From positions 61,244-125,243 of the forward strand of contig CALTTG010000005.1 of the NCBI GenBank assembly GCA_943908475.1: a stretch of DNA of 64,000 bases, written 5' to 3'. Origin of the DNA: an uncultured Burkholderiales bacterium (GTDB lineage Bacteria > Pseudomonadota > Gammaproteobacteria > Burkholderiales > Burkholderiaceae_C). Position 1 is the stretch's first letter. Each line of letters begins with the position of its first letter. This document shows, piece by piece, positions 17,203 to 27,189 of the stretch. Position numbers and translations under genes: made by a program. The notes below the pieces were generated by a model. That model was not told the DNA's origin and searched no databases. It worked only from the letters and a program-made list of their open reading frames with translations.

Positions 17203-17700
17203 TCACGGCTTGCGGACTTTGGGCACCCAAGCCCACACCATCTGCGCCGTGATGGGCGCCTGTCCCGACTCGTCGGTGATGGTCACCGGCACGGTCACTT
17301 CCCCCTTGTCGAGGGTGAGGATCTGCTGAACTTGCTCGGGGGTGAGCTGGGCCACCGCCTTCATGTCCCCCTGCGCACGCTTGAGGTAATCGACGTGCAG
17401 GGTCTTGATCAAGGGCAGCTTGTCGTCCGGCAGGTTCATGCCCACACAAAAGCCCGTGGCGGTTTCCGCCAGCAAGGCCATGGCCGCCGCGTGCACACCT
17501 TTGATGTGGTTTTGCACGCGCCGCTTGTTGCGGATGTGAACCACCACGCGCTGCGACGACACCTCTTCGAAGTGAAGCTTGGCCGAGCCCACCATGGGCA
17601 CGATCTGCCCCAGCAGGAAGGACACCAGGGTCTGGCGAAGGCCGGTGGGCAGGCCCGAGACCTTGGCCAACTGGCGGCTGAGTTGATTGGGGCGGCTCAT
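17203..17700 (-). CDS. DUF4442 / hotdog-fold thioesterase-like protein
   Basis: 165 residues, no signal peptide or membrane segment. Sequence such as KGVHAAAMALLAETATGF is the pattern of the central hotdog helix in PaaI/YiiD-like acyl-CoA thioesterases (DUF4442), and length fits. It may hydrolyse an acyl-CoA, but catalytic residues in this family are not firmly established. Start ATG overlaps the stop of the ParB-like gene by four bases (ATGA), so the pair is translationally coupled despite having no obvious shared function. A GC hairpin around 17159-17176 lies beyond its stop but has no T-run. Confidence 0.75.
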   Translation of the reverse strand: MSRPNQLSRQLAKVSGLPTGLRQTLVSFLLGQIVPMVGSAKLHFEEVSSQRVVVHIRNKRRVQNHIKGVHAAAMALLAETATGFCVGMNLPDDKLPLIKTLHVDYLKRAQGDMKAVAQLTPEQVQQILTLDKGEVTVPVTITDESGQAPITAQMVWAWVPKVRKP

Positions 17701-18563
17701 GGGCGGGCTCCTCGGGCCTCGGCCCAGAGTTCTCGGATGGTGTGCTGAAGGCGGGCGATGAAGGCTTCAGGGCTTTCATTCGCTCGGGGTTCGGTGAGTT
17801 CGCGCAGCAAGGCTTCTTGGTCATGGGCCAAGGTCTCAGCCTGGGCCTTGAGGTCGTCATCGGCGACGCGGGGTGAGCGCTGTGCAGCCTTGGCTTCTCG
17901 CACCTGACGGGCGGCTTCCTTGAGTTGCTTGCGCCCGCCAGCCACGGCTGCCACTTGCGCCTCCATGGGCAAGCTGGCCACGGCCGCTGCGGCATTGATG
18001 GACACCTCGCCTGACTTGACCGCCGCCACAAGTTCCGGTGCGGCCGTCTTTTGGATCTTCTCGATCTGGAGCACGGTGTTCGCGCTGATGCCGGCGGCTT
18101 TGGCAATGTCTTCCCGGCTGCGAAGCGGCTCCGGCGTCGCCCAGGGCGGGGCATCGTCGGCCACCGTGGGCGATGCCTGCTCGGGTGCCGTCTCCTGCGG
18201 CGACGCCTTGGCCGCCACTTGCGCGGCCAAGGCTTGGTGGCGTGCCTCGATGATTTCCTTTTTGCGCAAGGCCAGCACACCGCGCTGGAAGTCCGACACG
18301 CTGCGACGGCCCAGGTGCTGATTGATCATCCACAAATGCACATCGTCCATCGATTTGAAGTGGGGGTGCTGCATCGTCTGGAACGGGATGCCGTGGCGGG
18401 TGCAAATGGCGTGGCGGTTGTGGCCATCCACCAAGATGTCTCCCCACAGCACCAAGGCATCTCGGCACCCTTCCGCCAGCAGGCTGCGCTCCAGCGCATC
18501 GTGTTCGTCGGGCGTGAGCGGGTCGATGTAGGCGCGCAGTTCCTCCAGGACGGTGATGTTCAT
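17697..18563 (-). CDS. Orphan ParB-like nuclease-domain/HTH protein
   Basis: 288 residues. The N-terminal about 95 residues carry the ParB/Srx core (LVDGHNRHAI at about 45-54, preceded by CRDALVLWGDI). A helix-turn-helix follows near 155-175 (SREDIAKAAGISANTVLQIE), then helical, Ala/Glu/Arg-rich sequence likely to be coiled. In canonical ParB the first domain binds CTP and the HTH binds parS, but there is no parA nearby and no parS-like palindrome was noticed. Such proteins are often called plasmid replication/partition-related and occur on chromosomes and integrated elements. A transcription-factor role is as likely as partition. The DUF4442 gene overlaps its 3' end. Confidence 0.75.
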   Translation of the reverse strand: MNITVLEELRAYIDPLTPDEHDALERSLLAEGCRDALVLWGDILVDGHNRHAICTRHGIPFQTMQHPHFKSMDDVHLWMINQHLGRRSVSDFQRGVLALRKKEIIEARHQALAAQVAAKASPQETAPEQASPTVADDAPPWATPEPLRSREDIAKAAGISANTVLQIEKIQKTAAPELVAAVKSGEVSINAAAAVASLPMEAQVAAVAGGRKQLKEAARQVREAKAAQRSPRVADDDLKAQAETLAHDQEALLRELTEPRANESPEAFIARLQHTIRELWAEARGARP

Positions 18564-18610
18564 GGCTCAGGTCAGAAAGCGGGTGCAGACAGGGCGCGCA
18601 CGATAGCACG

Positions 18611-21600
18611 TCACCAAGCGTCCACAAACGGCCTTTTGCGCCCCGATCGCGGCGCGGGGGCCGGCATCGAGGCCAAGCCCCGCACCAGCCATCGGCGTGT
18701 GTCGGCCGGGTCGATGACATCGTCGAGCTCCAGGTGGGCGGCCATGTTCAGGGCCTTGCCGCGCTCGTAAGCTGCGGCCACCAGGCCGTCGAAGACCTGC
18801 TGGCGATCAGCCGGATCGGCAATGGCCTCCAGCTGCTTGCCAAAGCCCAAGCGCACCGCACCTTCAAAGCCCATCGGACCGAACTCGCCCGTGGGCCAGG
18901 CGATGGTGAACTCAGGGGCCAACAGGCTGCCTGCCGTCATGGCCTGCGCCCCCAGGCCGTAGCCCTTGCGAAGCACCACCACAAAGAACGGCACGCTCAG
19001 GCTGGAGGCCGCCAGGAACATGCGGGAGAAATGGCGCACGGTGGCGGTTTTTTCGGCATCGGGGCCGACCATGAACCCCGGCGTGTCGCACAGCGAGACC
19101 AGGGGAATGTCGAACGCGTCGCACAGCTGCATGAACCGCGCGGCTTTGTCGGCACCGGGGGCATCGATGGCGCCGCCCAGGTGGCGCGGATCGTTGGCGA
19201 TGAGGCCCACGGGACGCCCTTCCAAGCGCGCCAGGGCCGTGACCATGCCGGGGGCAAAACGGGGCCGCAACTCCAGCACCGAGCCTTCGTCGCACAGGGT
19301 CTCGATGACATGGCGGACGTCGTAGACGCGGGTTCTCTTTTCGGGGACCGCGTGGCGCAAAGCCCGCTGATCGGCCGCACGCCATTCGGTGGTGCGCCCC
19401 TGGAAGTACCCCATGTATTGCTGGGCGACGCGGATGGCATGCGCCTCGTCGTCCACCACGATGTCGATGACGCCATTGGGCTCTTGCATGCTCACCGGCC
19501 CCACTTCCTCCGGGGTGAACTTGCCCAGGCCACCACCTTCGATCATGGCGGGACCGGCCATGCCCAGGGTGCTGTCGCGCGTGGCGATGATCACGTCGCA
19601 GCAACCCGCCAAAGCCGCATTGCCGGCAAAGCAGCGTCCATTGACGATGGCCACCGTGGGCACCAGGCCACTGAGGCGAGCCAGCCCCAAGAAGGTCATG
19701 TTGTCCAGCAGGCTGACGCCGGGGTATTCGTCATTGGGCCGCCCGCCGCCCCCTTCGGCCCACAGCACCAGGGGCAACTGACGCTGCAGGGCGAGGTGCA
19801 ACATGCGGTCGGTTTTCTTGTGATTGATGACGCCCTGGGTGCCTGCAAACACCGTGTAGTCGTAGGCCAGCACCATGCAGCGTGCGGCCTGCTCACCGAA
19901 CTGCGCGGCATTGACCGTGGCCAAGCCGGCCACCAGGCCGTCGGCAGGGCTTCGCACGATCAGCTCGGCTTCTTTCAAGCGCGTGCGCTGAGAGGCGAGC
20001 GCCAGCGCCCCATATTCGATGAGGCTGCCGGGGTCGACGAAACGGGCGATGTTCTCTCGCGCCGTCAGGTGCCCCTTGGCATGCCGCTTGGCGACGGCAT
20101 CGGTCCGCCATGCGTCCAGCGTGACCGCATGGCGGTGCAGCACCTCGGCCAGGTCAGGCCGAATGTGGTCGGGGTCCACCCGAGCGGTCGGGTCGTCGTG
20201 CGCCACGCCATCGTCAACCGATGCGTCCAGCACCAACAGGCACTGGCCTTCGCCCACCACCTCACCCGCCGCCGCGCGCCACGCCTGCACACGTCCCCCT
20301 TGGGGCGCCAGCACTTCGAATTCCATCTTCATGGCTTCGATCAGGGCCACACGCTGTCCGCTGCGCACCGGATCGCCGGGCTGCACCAGGCAGCTCACCA
20401 GCGAGCCGGGCACCGGGGCATGGACCGCCAGCCACCCCTCGGGGAGCGTCTCATCGTCCCCGGCACCCACCGCCTGACTGGCGGGTGAAGGCAAGGGCTG
20501 AGGCCTGGGCTGCTGGGCCGCCAGCGACAACAGCTCGGGCAGATTCGACTGCAGCCAACGCGTGCTCACGGTGGCACGGGCCACCTCTGGATGGGCCAGC
20601 AAGGCTTGCGCCAAGGCCAGGTTGTGCGACACCCCCTCGATCCGATACTCGGCCAGCGCACGCCGGGCGCGGTGCAGGGCCGCCTCGTAGCCCGAGGGGT
20701 GATGCACGATGACTTTGGCCAGCAGGGTGTCAAACCCCGGGTGAAGCTGCATGCCCGCGTGGCCGCAGCCGTCGACGCGAATGCCCGGCCCGGCCGGGGC
20801 CTCATGGGCCAGCACTTGCCCGCTGGCGGGAATGGCTCGCCCATCGGCATCCATGCGTTCGGTGTTGACGCGCACCTGAATGGCGCAGCCCTTCGGTGGC
20901 GGAATGTCGGCCTGCGTCGCCCCCAGCTCGGCCAGGCTGCGGCCTTGCGACAACTGCAATTGCCACTGCACCAGGTCGAGCCCGGTGACCTGTTCGGTCA
21001 CGGTGTGCTCCACCTGCAAACGGGGATTGGCCTCCATGAAGAAAAAAGTCGACGCTGACGGCGAGGCCAGGTCCACCAAGAACTCGAAGGTGCACAGGCC
21101 CCTCAGGGCCACCGCCTGCCCCAACACCACCGAGGCCTCCAGCAACCGTTGGCGCAAAGCCGGATCGAGGCCCGGCGCCGGGGCAATCTCGATGAGCTTC
21201 TGGTGGTGGCGCTGCACAGTGCAGTCTCGCTCCCACACATGGCTGACGTGGCCCTGGCCATCGCCCAGCACTTGCACCTCGATGTGGCGCGCCTGGGTCA
21301 CCAGTTGCTCGACGTACAGATCGCCCCGACCAAACGCGGCCAGGGCCTCATGCTGACAACGCTCGAAGGCCTCGTCGAGGTCTTCCAATCGGGTCACCAC
21401 CCGCATGCCACGCCCGCCACCACCGGCCAGCGCTTTGATCATCATGGCCGCACCCTCGCCCAGCGCCTTGAAAAAAGCTTGCGCCTGCGCCAGCGTCACC
21501 GCTTGGTCGAGCCCCTGGGTCACAGGCACCCCGCAGCGCCGGGCCAGGGCCCGAGCCTCGGCCTTGTCGCCCAGCAGGTCGAGCACCTCGGGCGCAGGCC

Positions 21601-21928
21601 CCACAAAGGTCAAGCCGGCGGCCTCGCACGCCCGTGCGAAATCGGCGTTCTCGCTCAGCAGGCCATAGCCAGGGTGCACATGAGTGCACCCGTGCTGCCG
21701 CGCCGCCTCGATCACCCGAGCCTGGTCCAGGTAGGCCGCCACCCCGCGCCCCGGCAAGGCGTGCACCGTGTCCACCTGTGCGGCATGCAGCGGGTGCGAC
21801 TCATCGGAGGCCTGAAGCCCCACGGTGCGCCAATCGAGTTCTCGGGCGGCACGCGCGATGCGAATGGCAATTTCGCCCCGATTGGCGATCAGCAAGGTCG
21901 GCGGGTTGGCGGCGTCGGTGGCAAACAT
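18611..21928 (-). CDS. Single-chain biotin-dependent acyl-CoA carboxylase (BC-BCCP-CT)
   Basis: 1105 residues from ATG 21928, chosen because the biotin carboxylase fold starts at once (TLLIANRGEIAIRIARAA). Domains: biotin carboxylase (about 1-450; ATP-grasp with GGGGRGMR near 165 and MEANPRLQVEHTVTE near 290-305), linker, biotinyl domain with the biotinylated Lys in EAMKME at about 532-537, and an acetyl-CoA-type carboxyltransferase (about 600-1080; GARENIARF-like start as TARENIARF, GGGRPNDEYPG, and the C-terminal half with GYGLGAQAM and EFGPMGFEG). All activities needed for ATP-dependent carboxylation of an acyl-CoA are on one chain, the layout of the single-chain long-chain acyl-CoA carboxylases. 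Substrate length cannot be told by eye. No nearby acyl-CoA dehydrogenase or ligase. Confidence 0.9.
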   Translation of the reverse strand: MFATDAANPPTLLIANRGEIAIRIARAARELDWRTVGLQASDESHPLHAAQVDTVHALPGRGVAAYLDQARVIEAARQHGCTHVHPGYGLLSENADFARACEAAGLTFVGPAPEVLDLLGDKAEARALARRCGVPVTQGLDQAVTLAQAQAFFKALGEGAAMMIKALAGGGGRGMRVVTRLEDLDEAFERCQHEALAAFGRGDLYVEQLVTQARHIEVQVLGDGQGHVSHVWERDCTVQRHHQKLIEIAPAPGLDPALRQRLLEASVVLGQAVALRGLCTFEFLVDLASPSASTFFFMEANPRLQVEHTVTEQVTGLDLVQWQLQLSQGRSLAELGATQADIPPPKGCAIQVRVNTERMDADGRAIPASGQVLAHEAPAGPGIRVDGCGHAGMQLHPGFDTLLAKVIVHHPSGYEAALHRARRALAEYRIEGVSHNLALAQALLAHPEVARATVSTRWLQSNLPELLSLAAQQPRPQPLPSPASQAVGAGDDETLPEGWLAVHAPVPGSLVSCLVQPGDPVRSGQRVALIEAMKMEFEVLAPQGGRVQAWRAAAGEVVGEGQCLLVLDASVDDGVAHDDPTARVDPDHIRPDLAEVLHRHAVTLDAWRTDAVAKRHAKGHLTARENIARFVDPGSLIEYGALALASQRTRLKEAELIVRSPADGLVAGLATVNAAQFGEQAARCMVLAYDYTVFAGTQGVINHKKTDRMLHLALQRQLPLVLWAEGGGGRPNDEYPGVSLLDNMTFLGLARLSGLVPTVAIVNGRCFAGNAALAGCCDVIIATRDSTLGMAGPAMIEGGGLGKFTPEEVGPVSMQEPNGVIDIVVDDEAHAIRVAQQYMGYFQGRTTEWRAADQRALRHAVPEKRTRVYDVRHVIETLCDEGSVLELRPRFAPGMVTALARLEGRPVGLIANDPRHLGGAIDAPGADKAARFMQLCDAFDIPLVSLCDTPGFMVGPDAEKTATVRHFSRMFLAASSLSVPFFVVVLRKGYGLGAQAMTAGSLLAPEFTIAWPTGEFGPMGFEGAVRLGFGKQLEAIADPADRQQVFDGLVAAAYERGKALNMAAHLELDDVIDPADTRRWLVRGLASMPAPAPRSGRKRPFVDAW

Positions 21929-22040
21929 GACAGGGAGGGGGCCAGTGAGGACCCTGGATCGTATCGCTTGAGTCGACCAAGGCTCTGGACCGTGAAAAAC
22001 GCACGCAAATGCCACGCGGCGGCTGAACGCGAGATGAACC

Positions 22041-22054
22041 TTGATTCATGTCAA
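22041..22054 (+). promoter_or_regulatory. FNR/ANR-type box upstream of Cache-chemoreceptor operon
   Basis: TTGATTCATGTCAA matches the FNR/ANR consensus TTGAT-N4-ATCAA in 9 of 10 fixed positions. It lies 77 bases upstream of the Cache-gene ATG and 113 bases from the divergent carboxylase start, so it could serve either direction; no well-placed -10 was identified. Confidence 0.45.
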
Positions 22055-22130
22055 CCCCGGGGGCGTCGATAACCGCTCAGTGCCTGGGCAAAGGTTGCTT
22101 CCGGGGCACCCCCCACCCAAGGAGAACCGC

Positions 22131-22616
22131 ATGAAACATCACGCCCTGGCCGTCGCCACTTGCCTGCTGGCCCTCACCCAATCGGCCTTTGCGAACGATC
22201 CGCGCGCCACCATCCAACAACTGGAAGACCGCCTGGCCAAGATGGGCGCCCCGCGCCTGGAGGGCACGGTGGACCTCAAAGGCAAGGCCGTCCCCGCCAT
22301 CTTTTATGGCAGCCGCCGCATCAACGGCAACTACGACGTGGTCGACGAAATCAAACAAAACAGCGGCGCCACCGCCACGGTGTTCGTGAAAGATGGCGAT
22401 GAATTTGTGCGCGTGAGCACGAACGTGCTGACGCCCGAAGGCAAGCGCGGTGTGGGCACCACCCTGGCTCGAGCCAAGGCCTATGAGGCCGTCAAGGTGG
22501 GCAAGGAATACTGCGGCGACGTCGATGTGCTGGGCACGCCCTACACGGCGTGCTACCGCCCCATCAAGCAAGGCGCCCAAGTGATTGGCGTGACCTACAT
22601 CGGCTTCAAGAAGTGA
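22131..22616 (+). CDS. Secreted single-Cache-domain sensor protein
   Basis: 161 residues from ATG 22131 with GGAG at 22121-22124. Signal peptide [20 protein letters not shown] ends near AFA. The remainder is one Cache-type fold (Cache_3/Cache_2 fusion): an N-terminal helix, [17 protein letters not shown], then [19 protein letters not shown] and [13 protein letters not shown], the order typical of periplasmic dCache/sCache ligand domains. It has no transmembrane or signalling domain of its own. The next gene, 8 bases on, encodes a chemoreceptor, so the simplest model is a periplasmic ligand-binding partner feeding that receptor. Family and operon are seen; the partnership is inference. Confidence 0.82.
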   Translation: MKHHALAVATCLLALTQSAFANDPRATIQQLEDRLAKMGAPRLEGTVDLKGKAVPAIFYGSRRINGNYDVVDEIKQNSGATATVFVKDGDEFVRVSTNVLTPEGKRGVGTTLARAKAYEAVKVGKEYCGDVDVLGTPYTACYRPIKQGAQVIGVTYIGFKK

Positions 22617-22624
22617 GTGACCCC

Positions 22625-24199
22625 ATGCGCACCGAATCCTGGACAGGGTGGGCGGATGGTTGGACCTTGAGGTCACGACTCATTGCGTCATTCGCGCTGG
22701 TCATGTTGATGACGGCGGTGCTGGGTGGGTCAGCCCTGCTGGCGCTGAAGGTGGTGAACCAGTCCTCCAGCGATCTGGCCCACAAATGGTTGCCCAGCGT
22801 CCGGGCGCTGGGCGAGGCACGCACCAGCATGCTGAGCTTTCGCGAACTGGAAGTGAAACACACCCGGACCGACGACAGCAGCTACCACGCCGAGTACGAA
22901 GACAAAATGAGCCAGGCGGCCCAGCAGGTCAGCCGGGCACTGGACCAGTACCGAGGCCATCCACTCAAGGACGCCGAGCGCCCGTTGATGGAGAAAGTGG
23001 ACCAGAGCTGGAAAGCTTACTTGGCGCAAACCGCCAAGATCGTTGCCATGGGTCGAAACCAAGAGCACGACGATGCGCGCGACGTGAGTGACGGGGCGGG
23101 CAAGAACCTCTTCGACACCAGCCTGCGCAACCTCGACTTGGCCGCGCGACACGTGTTCGACGAGGGCAAGGCCTCGGCCGAAGCGTCTGATCAGACCTTT
23201 TCGCTGGCCCAGAAGGTGCTGTTGGGCCTGCTGGCCCTGACCGTGCTGGTGGGTGCCACGCTCGCGTTGTTGCTCACCCGCAGCGTGATCCGACAACTCG
23301 GCGGGGAACCCCGCGATGCCCTGGAACTGGTCAAGGCCGTGGCCAACGGCAACCTCAACAGCCACATTCCCGTGCGCCCGGGTGACACCCGAAGCCTGAT
23401 GGCCAACTTGCAGCTGATGCAATCTGCCTTGGCCCGGCTGGTGACCTCGGTTCGTCAGACCTCTGAGAGCGTGGCGACGGCCAGCGCCGAAATTGCCACG
23501 GGCAACAGCGACCTCTCACAACGCACCGAGATGCAGGCCAGCGCCCTCCAGCAAACGGCCGCGTCCATGGAGGAGCTGGGCTCCACCGTTCAGCAAAACG
23601 CCGACAACGCCCGCCAAGCGAATCAACTGGCGCAGAGCGCCAGCTCGGTCGCGCAACAAGGCGGGGCCGTGGTGCATCAAGTGGTCGAGTCGATGAGGGT
23701 CATCCACGAGAGCTCCAAGCGCATCGCCGACATCACCAGCGTCATCGACGGCATTGCCTTCCAGACCAACATCCTGGCGCTCAATGCCGCGGTGGAGGCC
23801 GCCCGGGCCGGTGAACAAGGACGCGGGTTCGCGGTGGTGGCCGCCGAGGTCAGAAGCCTGGCGCAACGCTCGGCCACCGCGGCCAAAGAAATCAAAGATT
23901 TGATTGCGCAAAGTGCCGATCAGGTCCAGCAAGGCTCCGAGCAGGTCGACAAAGCAGGCGCCACCATGACCGATGTGGTGCAAGCCATCCGCCGCGTCAC
24001 CGACATCGTGGGAGAAATCACCGCCGCGAGCGAACAGCAGAGCCAAGGCGTGCACCAAGTGGGCGAAGCCATCACGCAAATGGACCAAGGCACCCAGCAA
24101 AACGCCGCCCTGGTGGAACAAAGCGCGGCCGCAGCCGAGAGCCTTCGGCATCAGGCGCAGCAGTTGGTGGAGTCGGTCGCGGTGTTTCGCACACATTGA
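22625..24199 (+). CDS. Methyl-accepting chemotaxis protein (4HB type)
   Basis: 524 residues from ATG 22625, just after the Cache gene. Membrane segment about 17-40 ([20 protein letters not shown]), a helical periplasmic domain of about 155 residues (four-helix-bundle type), second membrane segment about 198-222, HAMP (about 222-275), then the signalling domain with the invariant hairpin around [20 protein letters not shown] (about 378-398) and [12 protein letters not shown]. Flanking Gln/Glu pairs ([22 protein letters not shown]) are methylation-helix type. It ends in SVAVFRTH without a C-terminal pentapeptide for CheR. It should signal through CheW/CheA elsewhere on the genome. Confidence 0.95.
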   Translation: MRTESWTGWADGWTLRSRLIASFALVMLMTAVLGGSALLALKVVNQSSSDLAHKWLPSVRALGEARTSMLSFRELEVKHTRTDDSSYHAEYEDKMSQAAQQVSRALDQYRGHPLKDAERPLMEKVDQSWKAYLAQTAKIVAMGRNQEHDDARDVSDGAGKNLFDTSLRNLDLAARHVFDEGKASAEASDQTFSLAQKVLLGLLALTVLVGATLALLLTRSVIRQLGGEPRDALELVKAVANGNLNSHIPVRPGDTRSLMANLQLMQSALARLVTSVRQTSESVATASAEIATGNSDLSQRTEMQASALQQTAASMEELGSTVQQNADNARQANQLAQSASSVAQQGGAVVHQVVESMRVIHESSKRIADITSVIDGIAFQTNILALNAAVEAARAGEQGRGFAVVAAEVRSLAQRSATAAKEIKDLIAQSADQVQQGSEQVDKAGATMTDVVQAIRRVTDIVGEITAASEQQSQGVHQVGEAITQMDQGTQQNAALVEQSAAAAESLRHQAQQLVESVAVFRTH

Positions 24200-24216
24200 T
24201 CGGCAGCAACCCGCCC

Positions 24217-24249
24217 CCCCGGGCAAGGGGCTTTCACTCCAGCCCGGGG
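24217..24249 (+). terminator. Possible terminator hairpin after chemoreceptor gene
   Basis: CCCCGGGC (24217-24224) pairs perfectly with GCCCGGGG (24242-24249) with a 17-base loop, 17 bases behind the stop. There is no T-run, so it may be only a stabilising hairpin. Confidence 0.3.
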
Positions 24250-24318
24250 ACAAACACCAATACAAGAGCAATCACTACCATTCAAAAATTTCTCCAGCCC
24301 CTCAAGACTGGAGTTCCC

Positions 24319-25584
24319 ATGACGCTGTCGTCCACCCTGACCACGCTGGTCAAAGCCACTGGCCTGACTCTGTTGACCTCGCTGGCGGCACACGCGGCCT
24401 ACTTCAAATGGGAAATGGTGGAACTGCCCGCCAGCAGCGGGGCCACCTGCGGCAACGGCAGCCCGTACCGCTTTTTCGTCAACCGCACGCCCTTCACCAG
24501 CAAAACGGTGGTGATGTTCGAAGGCGGCGGCGCCTGCTGGGACCAAGGCGCCTGCAAGGGTGGCACCTTGCTCGATGCCGTGAACCCCGATGGCATCCCC
24601 ACCAACTACATGACGGACTGGAACCGTCAGGCTCACCTGGGCCTGGTCACCCCGTTCACCACCCGCGTCAACCCACTGACCAGCATCCAGACCCAAGACT
24701 GGAACATCGTCTACGTGACCTATTGCACTGGCGATGTGCACACCGGCAACAAGGCCTCGGTGTACAACAACGTGGACCCGGCCAACCCCATGACCTACCA
24801 GCACAAGGGGGCTGTCAACTCGGAAGCGGTGGCCAAGTGGATGGCGGCCAACCTGAAGCAACCCGATCACCTGCTGCTGACGGGGTTCTCGGCCGGCGGC
24901 GTGGGCTCAGCGGCCAACTATCCCGTGTTCCGCAACACGCTCAAGCCCAAGAAGATGGCCCTGCTGGCCGACTCTGGCCCGCTGTTCTCCGTGCCTCGAA
25001 ACGCCACGCCGGAGCAAGCCCCCTCGGTGCTGCTGCACAACAAGATCCGGGGGGTCTGGGGCCTCGACGGTGAAAACGGCCTGGTCAGCAAGCTGATCAA
25101 ACAGTATCCCAATGCCGGCAGCGCAGACAACTTGGGCACCTTGAGCGCCGGCCTGGGGAAAATCTTCCCGCAAGACCGGATCGGCTACGCCGTGTTCCAA
25201 GAAGACACCAATTTCTCGGCCTTCTCGTACCAGAAGTTCTACCCAGAGATCGCCAACGCCGCGACGAACGAAGAACGCCTGAAGATGCTGAACGTGAAAT
25301 GGCGACAGGAGCTCACCCCCTGGATGGCCATGCTCGACACGCAGCCCAACGTGGGCTACTACGTGCCCAACAAGCGTGACATCAATGGCTCGCACTGCCT
25401 GACCATCGTGACCTTCGGCGGCACCAGCATCGTCGAGAAGAAGCTCAACTCGGTCGAGGTCTTCCTCAACAACCTGCTCGATGGCAAAGGCACCCCGATT
25501 CGCGCCTTTGAATCCAATCCCACCACTCAGCGCGTATTGCTCAGCGACATGTTCGCTGATTGGCTCGCGCCGCTGATTCCATGA
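24319..25584 (+). CDS. Pectin-acetylesterase-family secreted hydrolase
   Basis: 421 residues from ATG 24319, with GGAG six bases upstream and a Sec signal peptide (about 1-28, ending AAHAA). Family landmarks: VVMFEGGGACWD near 58-69 (oxyanion region), YVTYCTGDVHTGN near 133-145, the nucleophile Ser in LLTGFSAGGVGS near 180, and a late His in DINGSHCLTI near 358. These are the catalytic features of pectinacetylesterase/Notum-like alpha/beta hydrolases, which deacylate polysaccharides or related esters outside the cytoplasm. Several cysteines suggest disulfides. The nearby type II secretion cluster could export it. Substrate is not determinable from sequence. It ends 9 bp from the convergent chemoreceptor gene. 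Confidence 0.85.
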   Translation: MTLSSTLTTLVKATGLTLLTSLAAHAAYFKWEMVELPASSGATCGNGSPYRFFVNRTPFTSKTVVMFEGGGACWDQGACKGGTLLDAVNPDGIPTNYMTDWNRQAHLGLVTPFTTRVNPLTSIQTQDWNIVYVTYCTGDVHTGNKASVYNNVDPANPMTYQHKGAVNSEAVAKWMAANLKQPDHLLLTGFSAGGVGSAANYPVFRNTLKPKKMALLADSGPLFSVPRNATPEQAPSVLLHNKIRGVWGLDGENGLVSKLIKQYPNAGSADNLGTLSAGLGKIFPQDRIGYAVFQEDTNFSAFSYQKFYPEIANAATNEERLKMLNVKWRQELTPWMAMLDTQPNVGYYVPNKRDINGSHCLTIVTFGGTSIVEKKLNSVEVFLNNLLDGKGTPIRAFESNPTTQRVLLSDMFADWLAPLIP

Positions 25585-25593
25585 CCTCTCGGG

Positions 25594-27189
25594 TTAAGTC
25601 AACACCACCTCTTCCACGACCCCGTCGATCGAAAAAACTCGTACTGCATCTACGAGCTCTTCAGCCTGCTTGCGCAGGCTGTCGGTCGTTGCGGCGGTCT
25701 GCTCCACCAACGCGGCATTCTGCTGTGTGGAGTCGTCGATGTGCGCGACGGCAGCCACGACTTGTGAGATCCCCTCGCTCTGCTCACGGCTGCCGTGTGC
25801 AATCGACTGCACCAGTTGTGACACCTCTTGGGTCGAGGCGACGACTTCCCGCATGACCGCCCCGGTGCGTTCCACCAGTTCGGCGCCGGCCTGCACCTGG
25901 GCCTGACTGCCCTGGATCAAACCGCGAATTTCCTTGGCCGCCTCGGCCGACCGAGAGGCCAGTTGCCGCACTTCGTTGGCCACGACGGCGAAACCCCGCC
26001 CATGCTCGCCGGCGCGCGCCGCCTCCACAGCCGCGTTGAGGGCCAACAAATTGGTCTGGAAGGCCATGCCATCGATCACGGCGGTGATGTCGCTCACGCG
26101 CGCCGACGACTGGCTGATGCCCCGCATGGTCTGCTCGACATTGCTGATCAGCTCGCCCCCAGTGGTGGCAACGTGGCGCGCCTTTTCCGCTTGATCCTGG
26201 GCGGAGACCGCGCTTTCGGCGTTCTGTCGCACCGTGCCCGCGAGTTGCTGCATCGAGGCCGCCGTCTGCTCGACCGCCGCGGCCTGGCGCTCGGTGCGGC
26301 TGCTGAGGTCCAGGTTGGCGTCTGCAATGCCCGACGACATGTGGCTGACCCCATCGACGGCCGTTTTTACCCGCTCGACCAAGGCCCGCAACTCGTCTTG
26401 CATCAAGGCCAGCGCAGTCAGCATGGTGCCGATTTCATCGCGGCCCTTGGGCATGAACTGGTGCCGCAAATCGCCTTTGGAGATGCGCACGGCCACCGTG
26501 CTGGCCACCTGAATGGGGCGCACCACACTGCGGTAGATGATCCAGCTGATCGACGCCACCAGCAAGGCCAGCAGCACACACAAGCCCAAGGCCAGGTGAC
26601 GCAAGCGCTCGCCTTGGGCCTCCACCGCCAACAAGTTTTCCGCCATCGCGGCTTGGCGCGCGCCGACCACCGCCCCCATGGAAGCTTGAAGCGCACTGCT
26701 GACGCGATCGAAATCCGCCATCATGGGGTTGCCCCCAGAAGGCCCCTGGGCCACGTAGGCCTGCGCCATCTTGACGCCCACGGCGTAGTAGGCCTCAAAC
26801 TGCTGGGCCAGGCGCTGCAATTCGGCCTGTTGCGCGGCGTCTTGCGCACTCATGTCACGGAGGGTCTGGAGGTGCTGCACAAACGCCGAGCGGGCCTTGG
26901 CCGCCTCGGCAAAGCCAGAATCCAGTCCATCTTGTGCGCGAGTGGCCGCCACATCTTGCAGGTACTGCTGCACCTGGATCACCTGGGCTGCCATGTCTTT
27001 GGCCAAGAGCGACTGTGTCACCTGGTGGTGCAGGCCATCGCGCAATTGCACTTCGATGGCACGCATGCTCAGCTGCAACCACAAGGCAAACGCAGCAAAG
27101 ATGGCCAACGGAATCGCGGCATTCAGGATCAGTTTGGATCGAATCGTGATCGACGCCAACATCACCGGCTTGCGATCGTCAACATTCAT
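25594..27189 (-). CDS. Methyl-accepting chemotaxis protein
   Basis: 531 residues from ATG 27189 ([14 protein letters not shown]); the ATG at 27162 is an alternative, and no strong SD marks either. Membrane segment about 24-43, helical periplasmic domain about 45-215, second membrane segment about 220-240, HAMP, and a signalling domain with [20 protein letters not shown] and [12 protein letters not shown]. The gene ends in EEVVLT. It differs from the neighbour at 22625 in its sensory domain and so probably has a different ligand. It faces the pectin-acetylesterase-like gene tail to tail and is divergent from the HD-domain gene. Confidence 0.94.
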   Translation of the reverse strand: MNVDDRKPVMLASITIRSKLILNAAIPLAIFAAFALWLQLSMRAIEVQLRDGLHHQVTQSLLAKDMAAQVIQVQQYLQDVAATRAQDGLDSGFAEAAKARSAFVQHLQTLRDMSAQDAAQQAELQRLAQQFEAYYAVGVKMAQAYVAQGPSGGNPMMADFDRVSSALQASMGAVVGARQAAMAENLLAVEAQGERLRHLALGLCVLLALLVASISWIIYRSVVRPIQVASTVAVRISKGDLRHQFMPKGRDEIGTMLTALALMQDELRALVERVKTAVDGVSHMSSGIADANLDLSSRTERQAAAVEQTAASMQQLAGTVRQNAESAVSAQDQAEKARHVATTGGELISNVEQTMRGISQSSARVSDITAVIDGMAFQTNLLALNAAVEAARAGEHGRGFAVVANEVRQLASRSAEAAKEIRGLIQGSQAQVQAGAELVERTGAVMREVVASTQEVSQLVQSIAHGSREQSEGISQVVAAVAHIDDSTQQNAALVEQTAATTDSLRKQAEELVDAVRVFSIDGVVEEVVLT

